Shown here piece after piece: positions 49,545-58,454 of a stretch of DNA of 64,000 nucleotides. Numbering within the stretch: the first letter of the stretch is position 1; the number at the start of each line of letters is the position of its first letter. A model generated the notes under the pieces. It searched no databases. It was given only the letters and a program-made list of their open reading frames with translations, and was not told the DNA's origin. A program made the position numbers and the translations under genes. This DNA is from Comamonadaceae bacterium. Lineage in GTDB: Bacteria > Pseudomonadota > Gammaproteobacteria > Burkholderiales > Burkholderiaceae_C. Location: NCBI GenBank assembly GCA_947450675.1, contig CANFWI010000009.1:1-64000 (forward strand). The letters are read 5' to 3'.

Positions 49545-50402
49545 TCAGTAGCGCTGCCCCAAGGCCAACAGCTCCGGCGTGCCGATGACCTCATTCAGCT
49601 GATCAAAGTCGAGCATCTGGTCTTGCATCTGTGCCGTGGTCTGGTGGGCGTGCAAGCTGGCATAGTATTTTTGCAAGGTGAAGGCCACGGCTCTGGCCGT
49701 GCCACCTGGAAAAATGACAATGCGAAAACCTTTGTCGCCCAAGACCTTGGCACTTTGCACCGGCGTCTTGCCGCCTTCGACCATGTTCGCCAGCAAAGGG
49801 ATGCGGCCGGCAAAGCGGGCGCAAGCCAAGGCCATTTGTTCTGGTGTGCGCAAAGCCTCAATGAAAAGAGCATCGACGCCGCAAGCCAAATAGGCCTCGG
49901 CGCGTTCCATCGCCGCTTCAAAACCCTCGACCGCCAGCGCATCGGTACGCGCCAAAATCAGTGTCTCAGAGGATTTACGGGCGTCGAGTGCCGCCTTCAG
50001 CTTGCCGCACATCTCCAGCGTGGGGACGACACTTTTGCCGTCCAGGTGACCGCAGCGCTTGGGGAATGTCTGGTCTTCGAGTTGCAACATGGCGGCCCCC
50101 GCCTGCTCGAAAGCACGCACGGTGCGCATCGTGTTGAGCGCGTTGCCAAAGCCGGTGTCGGCATCGACGATCACCGGGATGCTGACGCGCTCAGTGATGC
50201 GCGCCAAGGTGTCGGCAACTTCGGTCGCGGTCGTCAGACCAATGTCTGATCGGCCAAGTTTGGTGTAGGCGATGGACGCACCCGACAGGTACAGCGCTTC
50301 AAAGCCGGCCTGCTCGGCAATCAAGGCGGTGAGAGGGTCATAAATTCCCGGTGCCAGCAGCACCTTGGGCTGATCTAAGCGTTGTTTGAATGAAATGGAC
50401 AT
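49545..50402 (-). CDS. Isocitrate lyase/PEP mutase-family C-C lyase (methylisocitrate/2,3-dimethylmalate lyase-like)
   Basis: These Mg-dependent enzymes cleave 2-hydroxy-dicarboxylates, for example dimethylmalate to propionate and pyruvate, or hydrolyse oxaloacetate. The 285 residues start at an ATG behind AAGGAG. Motifs: LLAPGIYDPLTALIAEQAGFEALYLSG, metal-binding VDADTGFGN, LEDQTFPKRCGHLDGK (the catalytic KRCGH loop) and LILARTDALAVEG. It is the last gene of the catabolic operon behind a flavoprotein and a LeuCD-like hydratase, so its substrate is probably the hydrated branched diacid they make. Confidence 0.88.
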   Translation of the reverse strand: MSISFKQRLDQPKVLLAPGIYDPLTALIAEQAGFEALYLSGASIAYTKLGRSDIGLTTATEVADTLARITERVSIPVIVDADTGFGNALNTMRTVRAFEQAGAAMLQLEDQTFPKRCGHLDGKSVVPTLEMCGKLKAALDARKSSETLILARTDALAVEGFEAAMERAEAYLACGVDALFIEALRTPEQMALACARFAGRIPLLANMVEGGKTPVQSAKVLGDKGFRIVIFPGGTARAVAFTLQKYYASLHAHQTTAQMQDQMLDFDQLNEVIGTPELLALGQRY

Positions 50403-50454
50403 AGCTCTCCTTAACGATAAATGACAGTGGCTTGAAATGGCGATTCGATGTTTT

Positions 50455-51876
50455 TTATGCCGAAGCCAACTGCGCAGCGGCCGTACCGGCAGCCACCCAG
50501 CCACCGCCTAAAGCGCTGAGCAGACCGTTGCCAGACAGATAGCCCCAGACAGCATTGCCGGACACACCGCGGGCGGCCCCGCCGGCAGCCAACAAATTAG
50601 GCAGTGGCGTGCCGTCGGTGCGCAGCACGCGGCAGTGTTCGTCGATGTCCAAGCCACCTTGGGTATGGAACAAAGCGCCGGTGACTTTGACGGCGTAAAA
50701 AGGCGCCTTCAAGGCGCGCTTAAAGCTGCGACCAAAGGCATCCGTTGAGCCCGGCAAAAGCGCCGACAAAGTCTGCGCCAAGGTCGCAGCGTCGCAACCG
50801 ATCAACTGCGCCAGCGCCTGCACATCCGCCGCTTCCTTCACAGCGCCAGCGCCTTCGGCCTCGACAAAATCGGGGAAAGTCCGCACCAGTTCCAACAAGG
50901 GCGCGTCAAAGACATTGAAAGCGATGCCACCCGGCTGATCCAACACGTGCACGGCGGCTTCTGAGTAGCCTTGAGATTCGTCGTGGAAACGCTGTCCGCG
51001 CGCGTTGATCTGCGCGCCGCCTTCCATCATCACCGCCCAGCTCATGAGCGCGCCTTGCGGGGTGACCCAAGAACCGTGGCCTTGGTAGCCCCCCAGATCA
51101 GCCAGTCTGGCGCCCATGGCTTGGCCCCACGTGATGGCGCTGCCGTCATTGCCGACATGCCCGGCAAACAAGGCCTGACCCATGGCCGGCAACAGTTCGC
51201 TGACCATCTCAGGATTGCCGCCAAAACCATTGCAGGCCAAGAGCAGCACATCGCAAGCGAGGTACTCCATCGCCCCATCGGGTCGCAGATAACCCACGCC
51301 CTGAACGATGTCGTCGTCATTCATCCACAACTCGCGGACCAGCGCTTCATTCAGCACATCCGCACCCACGGCGCTGGCCGTGCGCTCGAGCTGCACCATC
51401 AGCGCAGCACCGGTGCGCTCGGGCAAGGCGTGCATTCGGCGCGCACGGTGGCCTGGGTACAAAAAGCCATCCAGCACTTCAAAGCCAATGCCATGCGCCT
51501 CTAGCGAGTCAATCGCTTGGGCCACGCCGACAGAGTAGGCGGCGACCAAATGCGGCGCGGCATCGCCGTGGGCTTTGGCCTGAATGTCCTCTGCAAAATC
51601 TTCGACCGAGTCGTCAATGCCCAAGGACTTTTGCAAACGCGTAGCGGCCGCTGGAATGAAGCCTGATGACAAGGCCGTCGAACCTTGGGACATGGTGTCG
51701 CGCTCTAGCAGCACGCAATCAATGCCAGCGTCGCGCAGTCGCACCGAGGCGGTCAGACCGCAGGCTCCTGCTCCGACGATCACCACTGGCACGTGGGGCG
51801 TGTCGCTTGGCATGTTGACCGCCCGCACGATGCGCGCAGGCACATGGGGAATGGCTGGGGGTTTCAGCGAGCTCAT
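50455..51876 (-). CDS. FAD-dependent oxidoreductase (fumarate reductase/tricarballylate dehydrogenase-like)
   Basis: The 473-residue flavoprotein has the N-terminal dinucleotide motif VVIVGAGACGLTASVRLRDAGIDCVLLE, a capping domain and a C-terminal FAD motif (GTPLPNLLAAGGAARGVSG). The histidine/arginine-bearing substrate region is in WGYLSGNGLLSAL. Relatives introduce or remove a C=C bond next to carboxylates (fumarate reductase, TcuA) or act as ketosteroid dehydrogenases. The ATG overlaps the upstream small hydratase subunit stop (ATGA). I infer desaturation of a dicarboxylate in the island's pathway. Confidence 0.83.
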   Translation of the reverse strand: MSSLKPPAIPHVPARIVRAVNMPSDTPHVPVVIVGAGACGLTASVRLRDAGIDCVLLERDTMSQGSTALSSGFIPAAATRLQKSLGIDDSVEDFAEDIQAKAHGDAAPHLVAAYSVGVAQAIDSLEAHGIGFEVLDGFLYPGHRARRMHALPERTGAALMVQLERTASAVGADVLNEALVRELWMNDDDIVQGVGYLRPDGAMEYLACDVLLLACNGFGGNPEMVSELLPAMGQALFAGHVGNDGSAITWGQAMGARLADLGGYQGHGSWVTPQGALMSWAVMMEGGAQINARGQRFHDESQGYSEAAVHVLDQPGGIAFNVFDAPLLELVRTFPDFVEAEGAGAVKEAADVQALAQLIGCDAATLAQTLSALLPGSTDAFGRSFKRALKAPFYAVKVTGALFHTQGGLDIDEHCRVLRTDGTPLPNLLAAGGAARGVSGNAVWGYLSGNGLLSALGGGWVAAGTAAAQLASA

Positions 51877-52361
51877 ACGCCTCGTCCTTGGCGTTGGCGA
51901 AGTTGGTTCATCAGCCCGCCAGCAGCCACCATGGCGAGCAAAAACTCGGGGATCGGTTCGCACTGAAAGTGCTCGCCAGAAGGACGTGTCAACCTCAAGG
52001 TTTGCAGGTCAAGTTCTACTTGTTCGCCCTCCTCCAGTTGCTCAGCGTCAGGCGTCGTCAAGAGCAACAGACCGAGGTTGAAGGCATTGCGAAAAAACAG
52101 GCCACTGAAGGAAGGCGCAATCACCGCCTTGACCCCCAGTTGCACCAAGGCAGCCGCGGCTTGTTCGCGCGACGAACCAATGCCAAAGTTGGGTCCCGCA
52201 GCGATGACCGCACCCGGCTGTACCGAGGCAGCGAATTCTGGCCGAACGGATTCCAGACAATGCGGCGCAATGCCCTCAATGCCAAGCTTCATGTAGGCAC
52301 CGGGTGCCATGGCATCGGTGTCAATGTCAGCGCCAAATGTCCAAACACGGTGAGTGCTCAT
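51873..52361 (-). CDS. Aconitase-family hydratase, small subunit (LeuD/DmdB-like)
   Basis: The 162-residue swivel domain begins VWTFGADIDTDAMAPGAYM and has the substrate-binding loop FGIGSSREQAAAAL followed by VIAPSFSGLFFRNAFNLGL. It is the small subunit of two-chain hydro-lyases such as 3-isopropylmalate dehydratase, homoaconitase and dimethylmaleate hydratase. It overlaps the large subunit's stop by 4 bp and the flavoprotein's start by 4 bp. No leuA or leuB is nearby, so a catabolic rather than leucine-biosynthetic role is likely. Confidence 0.9.
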   Translation of the reverse strand: MSTHRVWTFGADIDTDAMAPGAYMKLGIEGIAPHCLESVRPEFAASVQPGAVIAAGPNFGIGSSREQAAAALVQLGVKAVIAPSFSGLFFRNAFNLGLLLLTTPDAEQLEEGEQVELDLQTLRLTRPSGEHFQCEPIPEFLLAMVAAGGLMNQLRQRQGRGV

Positions 52362-53644
52362 GCCAATATCTCCCTGGGATCAGAAATCAGTCCCCGCAGG
52401 GCAGAAGCCGCCACGGTGTAAGGCGACGCCAGATAAACCTGCGCCGTCTCCGAGCCCATCCGGCCTTTGAAATTGCGGGCGGTGGTGGCGATCACATTGG
52501 CACCATCTGGGATTCTGCCGCCATAGCCGGAACAAGCGCCACAGGCTGTGGGAAGCACTTCAGCACCGGCCTCGCGCAGCGTTGTCATGATGCCTTCCGA
52601 CTCGGCCTGTTGCTGGTCTTGCTGGCTCGCCGGGGCCACCATCAAACGCACGCCAGTGGCCACCTTGCGGCCCTTGAAAACCTGCGCAGCGGAGCGCAAG
52701 TCGTCGAGCTTGGCGCCCGTGCACGCACCGATGTAGGCCACATCTACGCGGACCTGGTCGAAGGCTTGAACCGGCTGGGTATTCGCCGGACTGTGTGGCG
52801 CGGCAACTTGAGGCGCCAGCGTCGCTGCATCAAAAACGTGCGTGGTCGCGCTCGCGCTGTCGTCCGTCATCCAGCCGCTGAGGTCCATCTCAGCTGCGGC
52901 TGCAACGCCGGCCTTGAGTAGCCATTCACGGGTGGTTTCGTCGGGTGCAATCAAGCCCACCTGAGCACCCATCTCGGCGCTCATGTTCGACAGCGTCATG
53001 CGCTCTTGCATGGACAGCGCCTGCACGCCGGAGCCACAAAATTCCACCGCTTGGTATTGGCCACCGTTCATGCCAAAGCGCCCGATCATGTGCAGCATCA
53101 TGTCTTTGGCTGCAACCCCCGGGCTCAAGGTGTTGTCCCACTGCATGCGAATGGTGTCGGGCACCCGCACCCAGAGCTCACCCGTGACCATCACTCCCAG
53201 CATTTCAGTGCTGCCGATGCCGAACATGTAGGCGCCAAAAGCACCGCCCGTGGGAGAGTGCGAGTCACCGCCGACGCAAAACATGCCTGGCCGAATATGG
53301 CCTTTTTGTGGCAACACGACATGGCAGATGCCGATGCTGTCGTACACATGCGGCAAGCGCTGCTCGATGGCCCAGTCGCGAGCGATGCGCACGATACGCC
53401 GCGAATCATCGTCTTGCTCAGGCACGTAGTGGTCCATCACCAGCACGACCTTGGACTTGTCCCAAATGGTGGCGCCCAGTTCTTCCAACATCGGCTTGAG
53501 ACGACGCGGGCCTGACGAGTCGTGAAACATCGCGAGGTCTACTCGGCAATTGAGAATCTCACCCACCGCCACCTGCGAGCGGCCAGCGGAAGTGGCTAAC
53601 AGTTTTTGGGCCAGCGTTTGGCCTGGAATTTGAAGTTGCGACAT
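52358..53644 (-). CDS. Aconitase-family hydratase, large [4Fe-4S] subunit (LeuC/DmdA-like)
   Basis: The 428-residue protein starts at the ATG at 53644; the track ORF adds 166 residues of non-homologous sequence. Motifs: VLVMDHYVPEQDDDSRR, FCVGGDSHSPTGGAFGAYMFGIGSTEM and the iron-sulfur ligands in GACTGAKLDD and CGACSGYGG. It forms the active site with the small subunit and adds water across, or removes it from, an unsaturated diacid. The 428-residue length matches the LeuC/HacA/DmdA catabolic branch, shorter than E. coli LeuC. Confidence 0.9.
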   Translation of the reverse strand: MSQLQIPGQTLAQKLLATSAGRSQVAVGEILNCRVDLAMFHDSSGPRRLKPMLEELGATIWDKSKVVLVMDHYVPEQDDDSRRIVRIARDWAIEQRLPHVYDSIGICHVVLPQKGHIRPGMFCVGGDSHSPTGGAFGAYMFGIGSTEMLGVMVTGELWVRVPDTIRMQWDNTLSPGVAAKDMMLHMIGRFGMNGGQYQAVEFCGSGVQALSMQERMTLSNMSAEMGAQVGLIAPDETTREWLLKAGVAAAAEMDLSGWMTDDSASATTHVFDAATLAPQVAAPHSPANTQPVQAFDQVRVDVAYIGACTGAKLDDLRSAAQVFKGRKVATGVRLMVAPASQQDQQQAESEGIMTTLREAGAEVLPTACGACSGYGGRIPDGANVIATTARNFKGRMGSETAQVYLASPYTVAASALRGLISDPREILA

Positions 53645-53696
53645 GCGACTATTTCTCAGTGATAGTTGAGGTTGGACACGGGCACCGAGGACAGCG

Positions 53697-54482
53697 TCAA
53701 CCGGCAGACCGGTCCTTGACCGAAATACGGGCATCAATGCTGCCAACCTGTGAAACTTCCAGTTGGTACTCGTAGCGATCGGGCCTGTAAAGTCCGTGCA
53801 GCCACTGCACCGGCTTGTCATGAATGTCAAAAACCAAACGTCGGACGGCCAGCAAGGCGGTCCCAATGGGCACCCCCAGTTCAGCCGCCACCACCGCATC
53901 CGCCTGACGGGCAGAGATGGTCTGCTGAGCGCGTCCGAGCTCAACACCGGACTCCTCCAGCAGCTGCAAAATCGGCGTGGTGGCCAGCTCGCGCCGACCA
54001 AAGCCGACGGCCAAATGCTCGGGTAGGTAAGCCGTGATGTAAGACAGCGGCCCCTCTTGTGAGCTGCGGATACGCACTGCTTTTTTGACCTTGGCACCCA
54101 AAGGAATTTGCAGCATCTCGGCAACTTCTGCCGAGGCATCAACCACTCTCCAGTCCAGCACCTTGACGGTGGTTTGGCGGGTGGTGCTGACGATGTTTTC
54201 CATCAGGCCTGTCAGTCGGGTTTGCACGCCCTTGCTTTGCGGGATCGACGTGCGGACGGCCTGACCAGCTGCGGGCCAGGTGCCACGACCGGCCGTCCGA
54301 ACGATCAAACCCTCGCTGACCAATTGTTCCAACGCACGTCGTACGGTGACACGGCCAACACCGAATTGCTGGGCCAGCACCATTTCCGCAGGCATGCCGT
54401 TGGCAAAACGGCCCTCTTGCAATTGCTCGCGCAGCACCAGATAAATCTGGTGGTATTTGGTCAGCGGAAGATGGAGGGACAT
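53697..54482 (-). CDS. GntR-family regulator (HutC/UTRA type)
   Basis: The 261 residues from the ATG at 54482 comprise a winged helix-turn-helix (KYHQIYLVLREQLQEGRFANGMPAEMVLAQQFGVGRVTVRRALEQLVSEGLI) and a C-terminal UTRA ligand-binding domain (GPLSYITAYLPEHLAVGFGRR, LLAVRRLVFDIHDKPVQWLHGLYRPDRYEY). It is embedded between the SDR and the hydratase genes, so it probably senses the pathway substrate or an intermediate and controls this operon. The 26-bp palindrome at 59725 is a candidate operator. Confidence 0.9.
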   Translation of the reverse strand: MSLHLPLTKYHQIYLVLREQLQEGRFANGMPAEMVLAQQFGVGRVTVRRALEQLVSEGLIVRTAGRGTWPAAGQAVRTSIPQSKGVQTRLTGLMENIVSTTRQTTVKVLDWRVVDASAEVAEMLQIPLGAKVKKAVRIRSSQEGPLSYITAYLPEHLAVGFGRRELATTPILQLLEESGVELGRAQQTISARQADAVVAAELGVPIGTALLAVRRLVFDIHDKPVQWLHGLYRPDRYEYQLEVSQVGSIDARISVKDRSAG

Positions 54483-54502
54483 GGTTGAGAACGCACGACG
54501 CT

Positions 54503-55078
54503 TTAGCGCGCAGTGAAGCCACCGTCGGCACAAATCACCTGGCCAGTCGTGAAGGAAGCCCGGCTTGACAGCAAAAAGCTGATGAGCTCCGCGATCTCGG
54601 CCGGCTGACCCAGCCGGCCCATCGCTAGCGTCGACAACATCGTCGCCAATGCAAGCGGATCGTTCGGTGTTGTCTCGACCATCGGCGTCTGCACCGGACC
54701 CAGTCCCACAGTATTCAGCCGCAGGCCTTCCGAAGCCCACTCCAACGCGAGCGATCGAACCATGCCATTCAAGCCTGACTTGGAAGCGGCATAAGCAGCG
54801 CCGTGGGCATGGCCGACCAAGCCGATTTGGCTGGTGTTCAGCACGACACTGGCATCGCCAGTCCGGGCCTGACGCATCTGCGCCACCGCAGCACGTGTCA
54901 AAACAAATGTCGCATCAAGGTTCAAAGCCAGCGTCTTGCGCCATTCGTCAAGCGCCGTTTCATCAGAGTTTTTTATGTAAAAAATACCCGCGCAACAAGC
55001 CAAGGCGTCCGAGCCGTTGCCGGTGACCAACGCGTGTCGTCCCGCCCCCTCAAGTTCAAGCAAGGTGTTGGACAGCAC
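54503..55078 (-). pseudogene. SDR-family dehydrogenase with an in-frame N-terminal deletion
   Basis: The 191-residue frame is uninterrupted but about 60 residues shorter than normal SDRs. The start [11 protein letters not shown] joins directly to [23 protein letters not shown], so the glycine-rich TGxxxGxG loop, beta2 and the acidic cofactor residue are missing. From there on it is normal: [24 protein letters not shown] with the YxxxK pair and a C-terminal INADGG-type [10 protein letters not shown]. The start is GTG, 3 bp after livF. Loss of NAD(P) binding is expected. The intact position in the operon suggests a recent deletion or an assembly artefact. Confidence 0.75.
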
Positions 55079-55081
55079 GCG

Positions 55082-55783
55082 TTAAAGTCCCAGGTACTTT
55101 TTACGCAAATCCGGATCACGCGCCAAGGCCTGAGCCGGCCCTTGCATCGCCACCGCTCCGTTTTCAATGATGTAAGCCCGGTTGGCAATGGCCAAGGTCT
55201 GCAAGGCGTTTTGTTCCATCAAGAGAATCGATTGACCTTCCTTGTTGATCGCACGGATCAAGGCAAACATCTCATCGACCAACAACGGCGACAAACCCAG
55301 CGATGGCTCGTCCATGATCAGTAGTTCCGGCTCGGACATCAGGCCGCGTCCGATCGCCAGCATCTGTTGTTCGCCCCCCGACAGGGTACCGGCCAATTGG
55401 CCAAAGCGCTCCTTGAGGCGAGGAAAGATCGCCACCACACGCTCGAGATTTTTCTGTCGATTAGGCTTGCCACGCACCAAGCTGCCAAGTTCCAGGTTTT
55501 CCAACACATTGAGGTTGGGAAAAACCCGGCGACCTTCTGGCACATGGATCACACCCAGCTTGACGATGTCGGTCGAACTCATGCCGACCAACTCTTGTCC
55601 GTGAAATCGTATGGAGCCGGAAAATGGGCGGTACAGCGCAGAGATGTTGTTGTTGAGGGTCGACTTGCCCACACCATTGCTGCCCAACACCGCAACGATC
55701 TCACCCTGCGCCACATCAAGATCAATGCCGCGCAGGATTTCGACCTTGCCATAGCCTGCAAACAACGAACGAATTTCAAGCAT
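55082..55783 (-). CDS. livF: Branched-chain-type ABC transporter ATP-binding protein LivF
   Basis: The 233-residue ATPase has Walker A LGSNGVGKST, Q-loop, signature LSGGEQQMLAIGR and Walker B LLIMDEPSLGL. VIHVPEGRRVFPNLNVLENLELG is characteristic of LivF. The true start ATG overlaps the livG stop by 8 bp; the track ORF is 18 codons too long. With LivG it powers the LivHM channel. The Liv family also imports amides, aromatic acids and urea, so the cargo here is not necessarily an amino acid. Confidence 0.92.
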   Translation of the reverse strand: MLEIRSLFAGYGKVEILRGIDLDVAQGEIVAVLGSNGVGKSTLNNNISALYRPFSGSIRFHGQELVGMSSTDIVKLGVIHVPEGRRVFPNLNVLENLELGSLVRGKPNRQKNLERVVAIFPRLKERFGQLAGTLSGGEQQMLAIGRGLMSEPELLIMDEPSLGLSPLLVDEMFALIRAINKEGQSILLMEQNALQTLAIANRAYIIENGAVAMQGPAQALARDPDLRKKYLGL

Positions 55784-56519
55784 GCGAGCCCTCCTGAGCC
55801 ATCTGTTCGGCAGCACCACGGCCCAAATAGGCCTCAATCACCGCCGGGTTGTTGACCACCTCCTTCGGCGCGCCGTGAGCAATGATTTTTCCGTAAGACA
55901 GCACGTAAATGTGTTCAGACAAACTCATCACCGCCTGCATCACATGTTCAATCAGCAAAATTGTCACGCCACTGGCACGAATCCTCCGAATAATCTCAAT
56001 AATTTCAATGATTTCTGAGGGATTCAAACCCGCCATCACCTCGTCGAGCAACAGCAACTTGGGTGAGGTCGCCAGTGTGCGTGCCAGTTCCAATCGCTTG
56101 CGTCCGGCCACAGTCAGGTCAGCTGCCGGTTGTTCTAGCTGGGCACCCATACCGACTTGGTCAGCGATGCGGCGTGCGTGTTCCCACGCTTCGGAGGGGT
56201 CATGAAATTTTTGATATGCACCCACCGCAATGTTCTCGTGCACCGTGAGTTTGGCAAACGGCTGCGTGATCTGGAACGTGCGGACCATGCCGCTGCGTGC
56301 GATGTCGTGCACCGGCCAGCCAGTCGTGTCCTTCCCTTGAAAAGTGACCTTGCCGGAATTGATGGGCTGAAAGCCAGCGATGCAGGAAAAGAGCGTGGTC
56401 TTGCCCGCACCGTTGGGACCAATCAACGCCACGATACGTCCCTCTGCAACATCCAAAGAAGCGCTGTCAACAGCCTTGAGGCCGCCGAAAATTTTAGTCA
56501 ATCCTTCGACCTTGAGCAT
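55776..56519 (-). CDS. livG: Branched-chain-type ABC transporter ATP-binding protein LivG
   Basis: The 247 residues start at an ATG sharing one base with the livM stop (TGATG). Walker A is IGPNGAGKTTLF; VRTFQITQPFAKLTVHENIAVG is a LivG hallmark. The signature reads LTVAGRKRLELART and Walker B reads LLLLDEVMAGL instead of the standard LSGGQ and DEP, a variant I associate with one LivG subgroup rather than with decay. The H-loop is in LLIEHVMQAVM. Confidence 0.92.
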   Translation of the reverse strand: MLKVEGLTKIFGGLKAVDSASLDVAEGRIVALIGPNGAGKTTLFSCIAGFQPINSGKVTFQGKDTTGWPVHDIARSGMVRTFQITQPFAKLTVHENIAVGAYQKFHDPSEAWEHARRIADQVGMGAQLEQPAADLTVAGRKRLELARTLATSPKLLLLDEVMAGLNPSEIIEIIEIIRRIRASGVTILLIEHVMQAVMSLSEHIYVLSYGKIIAHGAPKEVVNNPAVIEAYLGRGAAEQMAQEGSHA

Positions 56520-57493
56520 CAAGCGCCCCTTTGTTTGAAACGTTGACCGATACGCTTGAATAAATCGATCAAACCGTTGGGTAAAAAGGCAATAATGATG
56601 ACCAGCAGCGTACCGTAAAGTACCAGTGACAGGCCTTGCACATCGGTCAGCACACGAGTCAAGTCGCCAACACCGGCCAGCAACAGCGCACCAATCAATG
56701 GGCCGTAGACGGTACCGGCACCACCGATCATGCTGACCAGCAGCATCTCGACCGACTTGTCGACACCGAACACGATGGTCGTGTCGATGTACAAAAAGTA
56801 CTGAGCAAAAAAACACCCGCCGACACCACACATCGCACCTGACAGCACCATGACCTTGACCTTCTCCCTGAAGACGTTGATCCCCAAGGCCCTGGCGGCA
56901 TCTTCGTTTTCACGAATAGCGGCCAGTTGAGCGCCAAATCGTGATCGCCTCAACCACACAGCCACGGCAACGGAGATGACCGTCAAAGCGAGAATCAGAA
57001 AATAAAAACCAATGCGCTCCGCAAACTGAAAGTTCGCCATGCTTGGTTTGGCGGGGATCAGCAAGCCAAGCCCACCCCCCGTGAAACCCACTGAATTAAC
57101 CAGGATGCGCAACACTTCGGCAAAGGCCAGGGTAATGAGCGCAAAGTACGAGCCCTTAAGACCCGCGCGGAATGACAGGAAACCGATGATCCAGCCCACG
57201 ATGGCGCCGGCCACCGCGCTCGCCGGCAAGCCCAACCAAGGGTTCATCCCGTAGCGCAACTGAAGGACCGTCGAGGCATAAGCACCCGCACCAAAAAACA
57301 CCACATGGCCAAATGACAACTGCCCGGCAAAACCACCTGAAATGTTCCACGACTGCCCAATGAAGGCATAGAACAGCGCCAGCACACCGAAGTTCACAAT
57401 GAAGGGCGAAGAAAAAACAAAAGGGAACATCACGGCGAGAGTCAACAGACTCAAATGCAATGGCCAACCGATTGAGCGCGTGTTGTCATTCAT
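56519..57493 (-). CDS. livM: Branched-chain-type ABC transporter permease LivM
   Basis: The 324-residue inner-membrane permease has about nine to ten hydrophobic segments, with GQLSFGHVVFFGAGAYASTVLQ and the cytoplasmic coupling segment IRENEDAARALGINVFREKVKVMVLSGAMCGVGG, both typical of LivM. It overlaps livH by 4 bp upstream and livG by 1 bp downstream. Confidence 0.92.
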   Translation of the reverse strand: MNDNTRSIGWPLHLSLLTLAVMFPFVFSSPFIVNFGVLALFYAFIGQSWNISGGFAGQLSFGHVVFFGAGAYASTVLQLRYGMNPWLGLPASAVAGAIVGWIIGFLSFRAGLKGSYFALITLAFAEVLRILVNSVGFTGGGLGLLIPAKPSMANFQFAERIGFYFLILALTVISVAVAVWLRRSRFGAQLAAIRENEDAARALGINVFREKVKVMVLSGAMCGVGGCFFAQYFLYIDTTIVFGVDKSVEMLLVSMIGGAGTVYGPLIGALLLAGVGDLTRVLTDVQGLSLVLYGTLLVIIIAFLPNGLIDLFKRIGQRFKQRGA

Positions 57494-58359
57494 CGCTTAG
57501 CTCCGAAAAGACCTGATGGGCGAAACAGCAGAATCAAAATAAAGATCAATGAAATGCCAATCTGACCCAAGCTTTCACCCAGAAACAAACCGCCAAACGA
57601 CTCCGTCAGCCCGACGATCAAACCACCCACCACGGCCCCCAGGAAACTGCCCATCCCACCCAACACCACGATGGTGAAAGCCACCATCACAAAGACATGG
57701 CCAGTGGTCGGAGAAACGTAGAAAATCGGCATCAGCAAACAGGCTGCAGCCCCCAGCGTCGCCAGACCCATGCCATAAGAAATGGCAAAAATACGGTCGA
57801 CGTTGATCCCCACCAAACGAGCACCAACACGCTCCTTGGCCACCGCGCGAATAGCCCTGCCGGTATCGGTGTGCTGAATGAACAGTCCAAGGGCGGCACA
57901 CAAAGCCATGGCGGCCCCGAACGAGATAATTTTGGGCAGCGACACCAGCGTGGGGCCTACTTCGACCATCATGTCGGAGTAAGACACTGAAATGGTGCGT
58001 GTATTTCCCTTGAAAAACATCAACGCCAAGTTCTCAATCAAGATGGAGAGGCCCAGCGTGATGAGCAATATGTTCTCATCCTTGCCGTGCGCCATTCGGC
58101 CAATCAACAGCTTGTAAAGCAGAAACCCCAGAAGATACATAGCTGGCACCATGATCAACAGCGACATGTAGGGGTCTATCCCGAAAATCGTCAGCAAGTA
58201 GTAAACGCCAAACATGGCCAGCATCAGCATGCTTCCGTGCGCAAAATTGATGATGTGCAAAACGCCATAAATCAACGTGAGTCCTGACGCAACGAGGGTG
58301 TAAATACCCCCAATCAGAAGTCCGTTGATCGTGGCTGCGCCTAGGATCGTCAGGTCCAA
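57490..58359 (-). CDS. livH: Branched-chain-type ABC transporter permease LivH
   Basis: The 289-residue permease starts MDLTILGAATINGLLIGGIYTLVASGLTLIYGVLHIINFAHGSMLML, the standard LivH opening. The coupling loop AVAKERVGARLVGINVDRIFAISYGMGLAT and the final FRPSGLFGAKR are intact. It overlaps livM by 4 bp. A 95-bp gap with a hairpin separates it from livK. Confidence 0.92.
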   Translation of the reverse strand: MDLTILGAATINGLLIGGIYTLVASGLTLIYGVLHIINFAHGSMLMLAMFGVYYLLTIFGIDPYMSLLIMVPAMYLLGFLLYKLLIGRMAHGKDENILLITLGLSILIENLALMFFKGNTRTISVSYSDMMVEVGPTLVSLPKIISFGAAMALCAALGLFIQHTDTGRAIRAVAKERVGARLVGINVDRIFAISYGMGLATLGAAACLLMPIFYVSPTTGHVFVMVAFTIVVLGGMGSFLGAVVGGLIVGLTESFGGLFLGESLGQIGISLIFILILLFRPSGLFGAKR

Positions 58360-58394
58360 ATCGATACCCCTCAGTTGGGATGAAGTAAAGCCCT

Positions 58395-58418
58395 GGATTC
58401 GCCACGAAGGGCGAGTCC
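58395..58418 (-). promoter_or_regulatory. Intercistronic hairpin between livK and livH
   Basis: In the transcribed strand GGACTCGCC and GGCGAATCC form a 9-bp stem with one mismatch around CTTCGT. There is no U-run. Such hairpins commonly protect the upstream binding-protein message and lower permease expression. Confidence 0.5.
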
Positions 58419-58454
58419 AAGACCTTCACTGCAAAGATGAAAAAACCAGCCGAA

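Noticed and set aside
49539-49556. AGCGCT-TCAGT-AGCGCT near the convergent ends of FKBP and lyase genes as a terminator
   Set aside because: The stem is only 6 bp, overlaps the lyase stop and lacks a T-run on either strand.
50455-53644. Assigning the LeuCD-like pair to leucine biosynthesis
   Set aside because: No leuA, leuB or leucine regulatory features are present. The genes are embedded and overlapping in a catabolic-type operon with a Liv importer and an ICL-family lyase.
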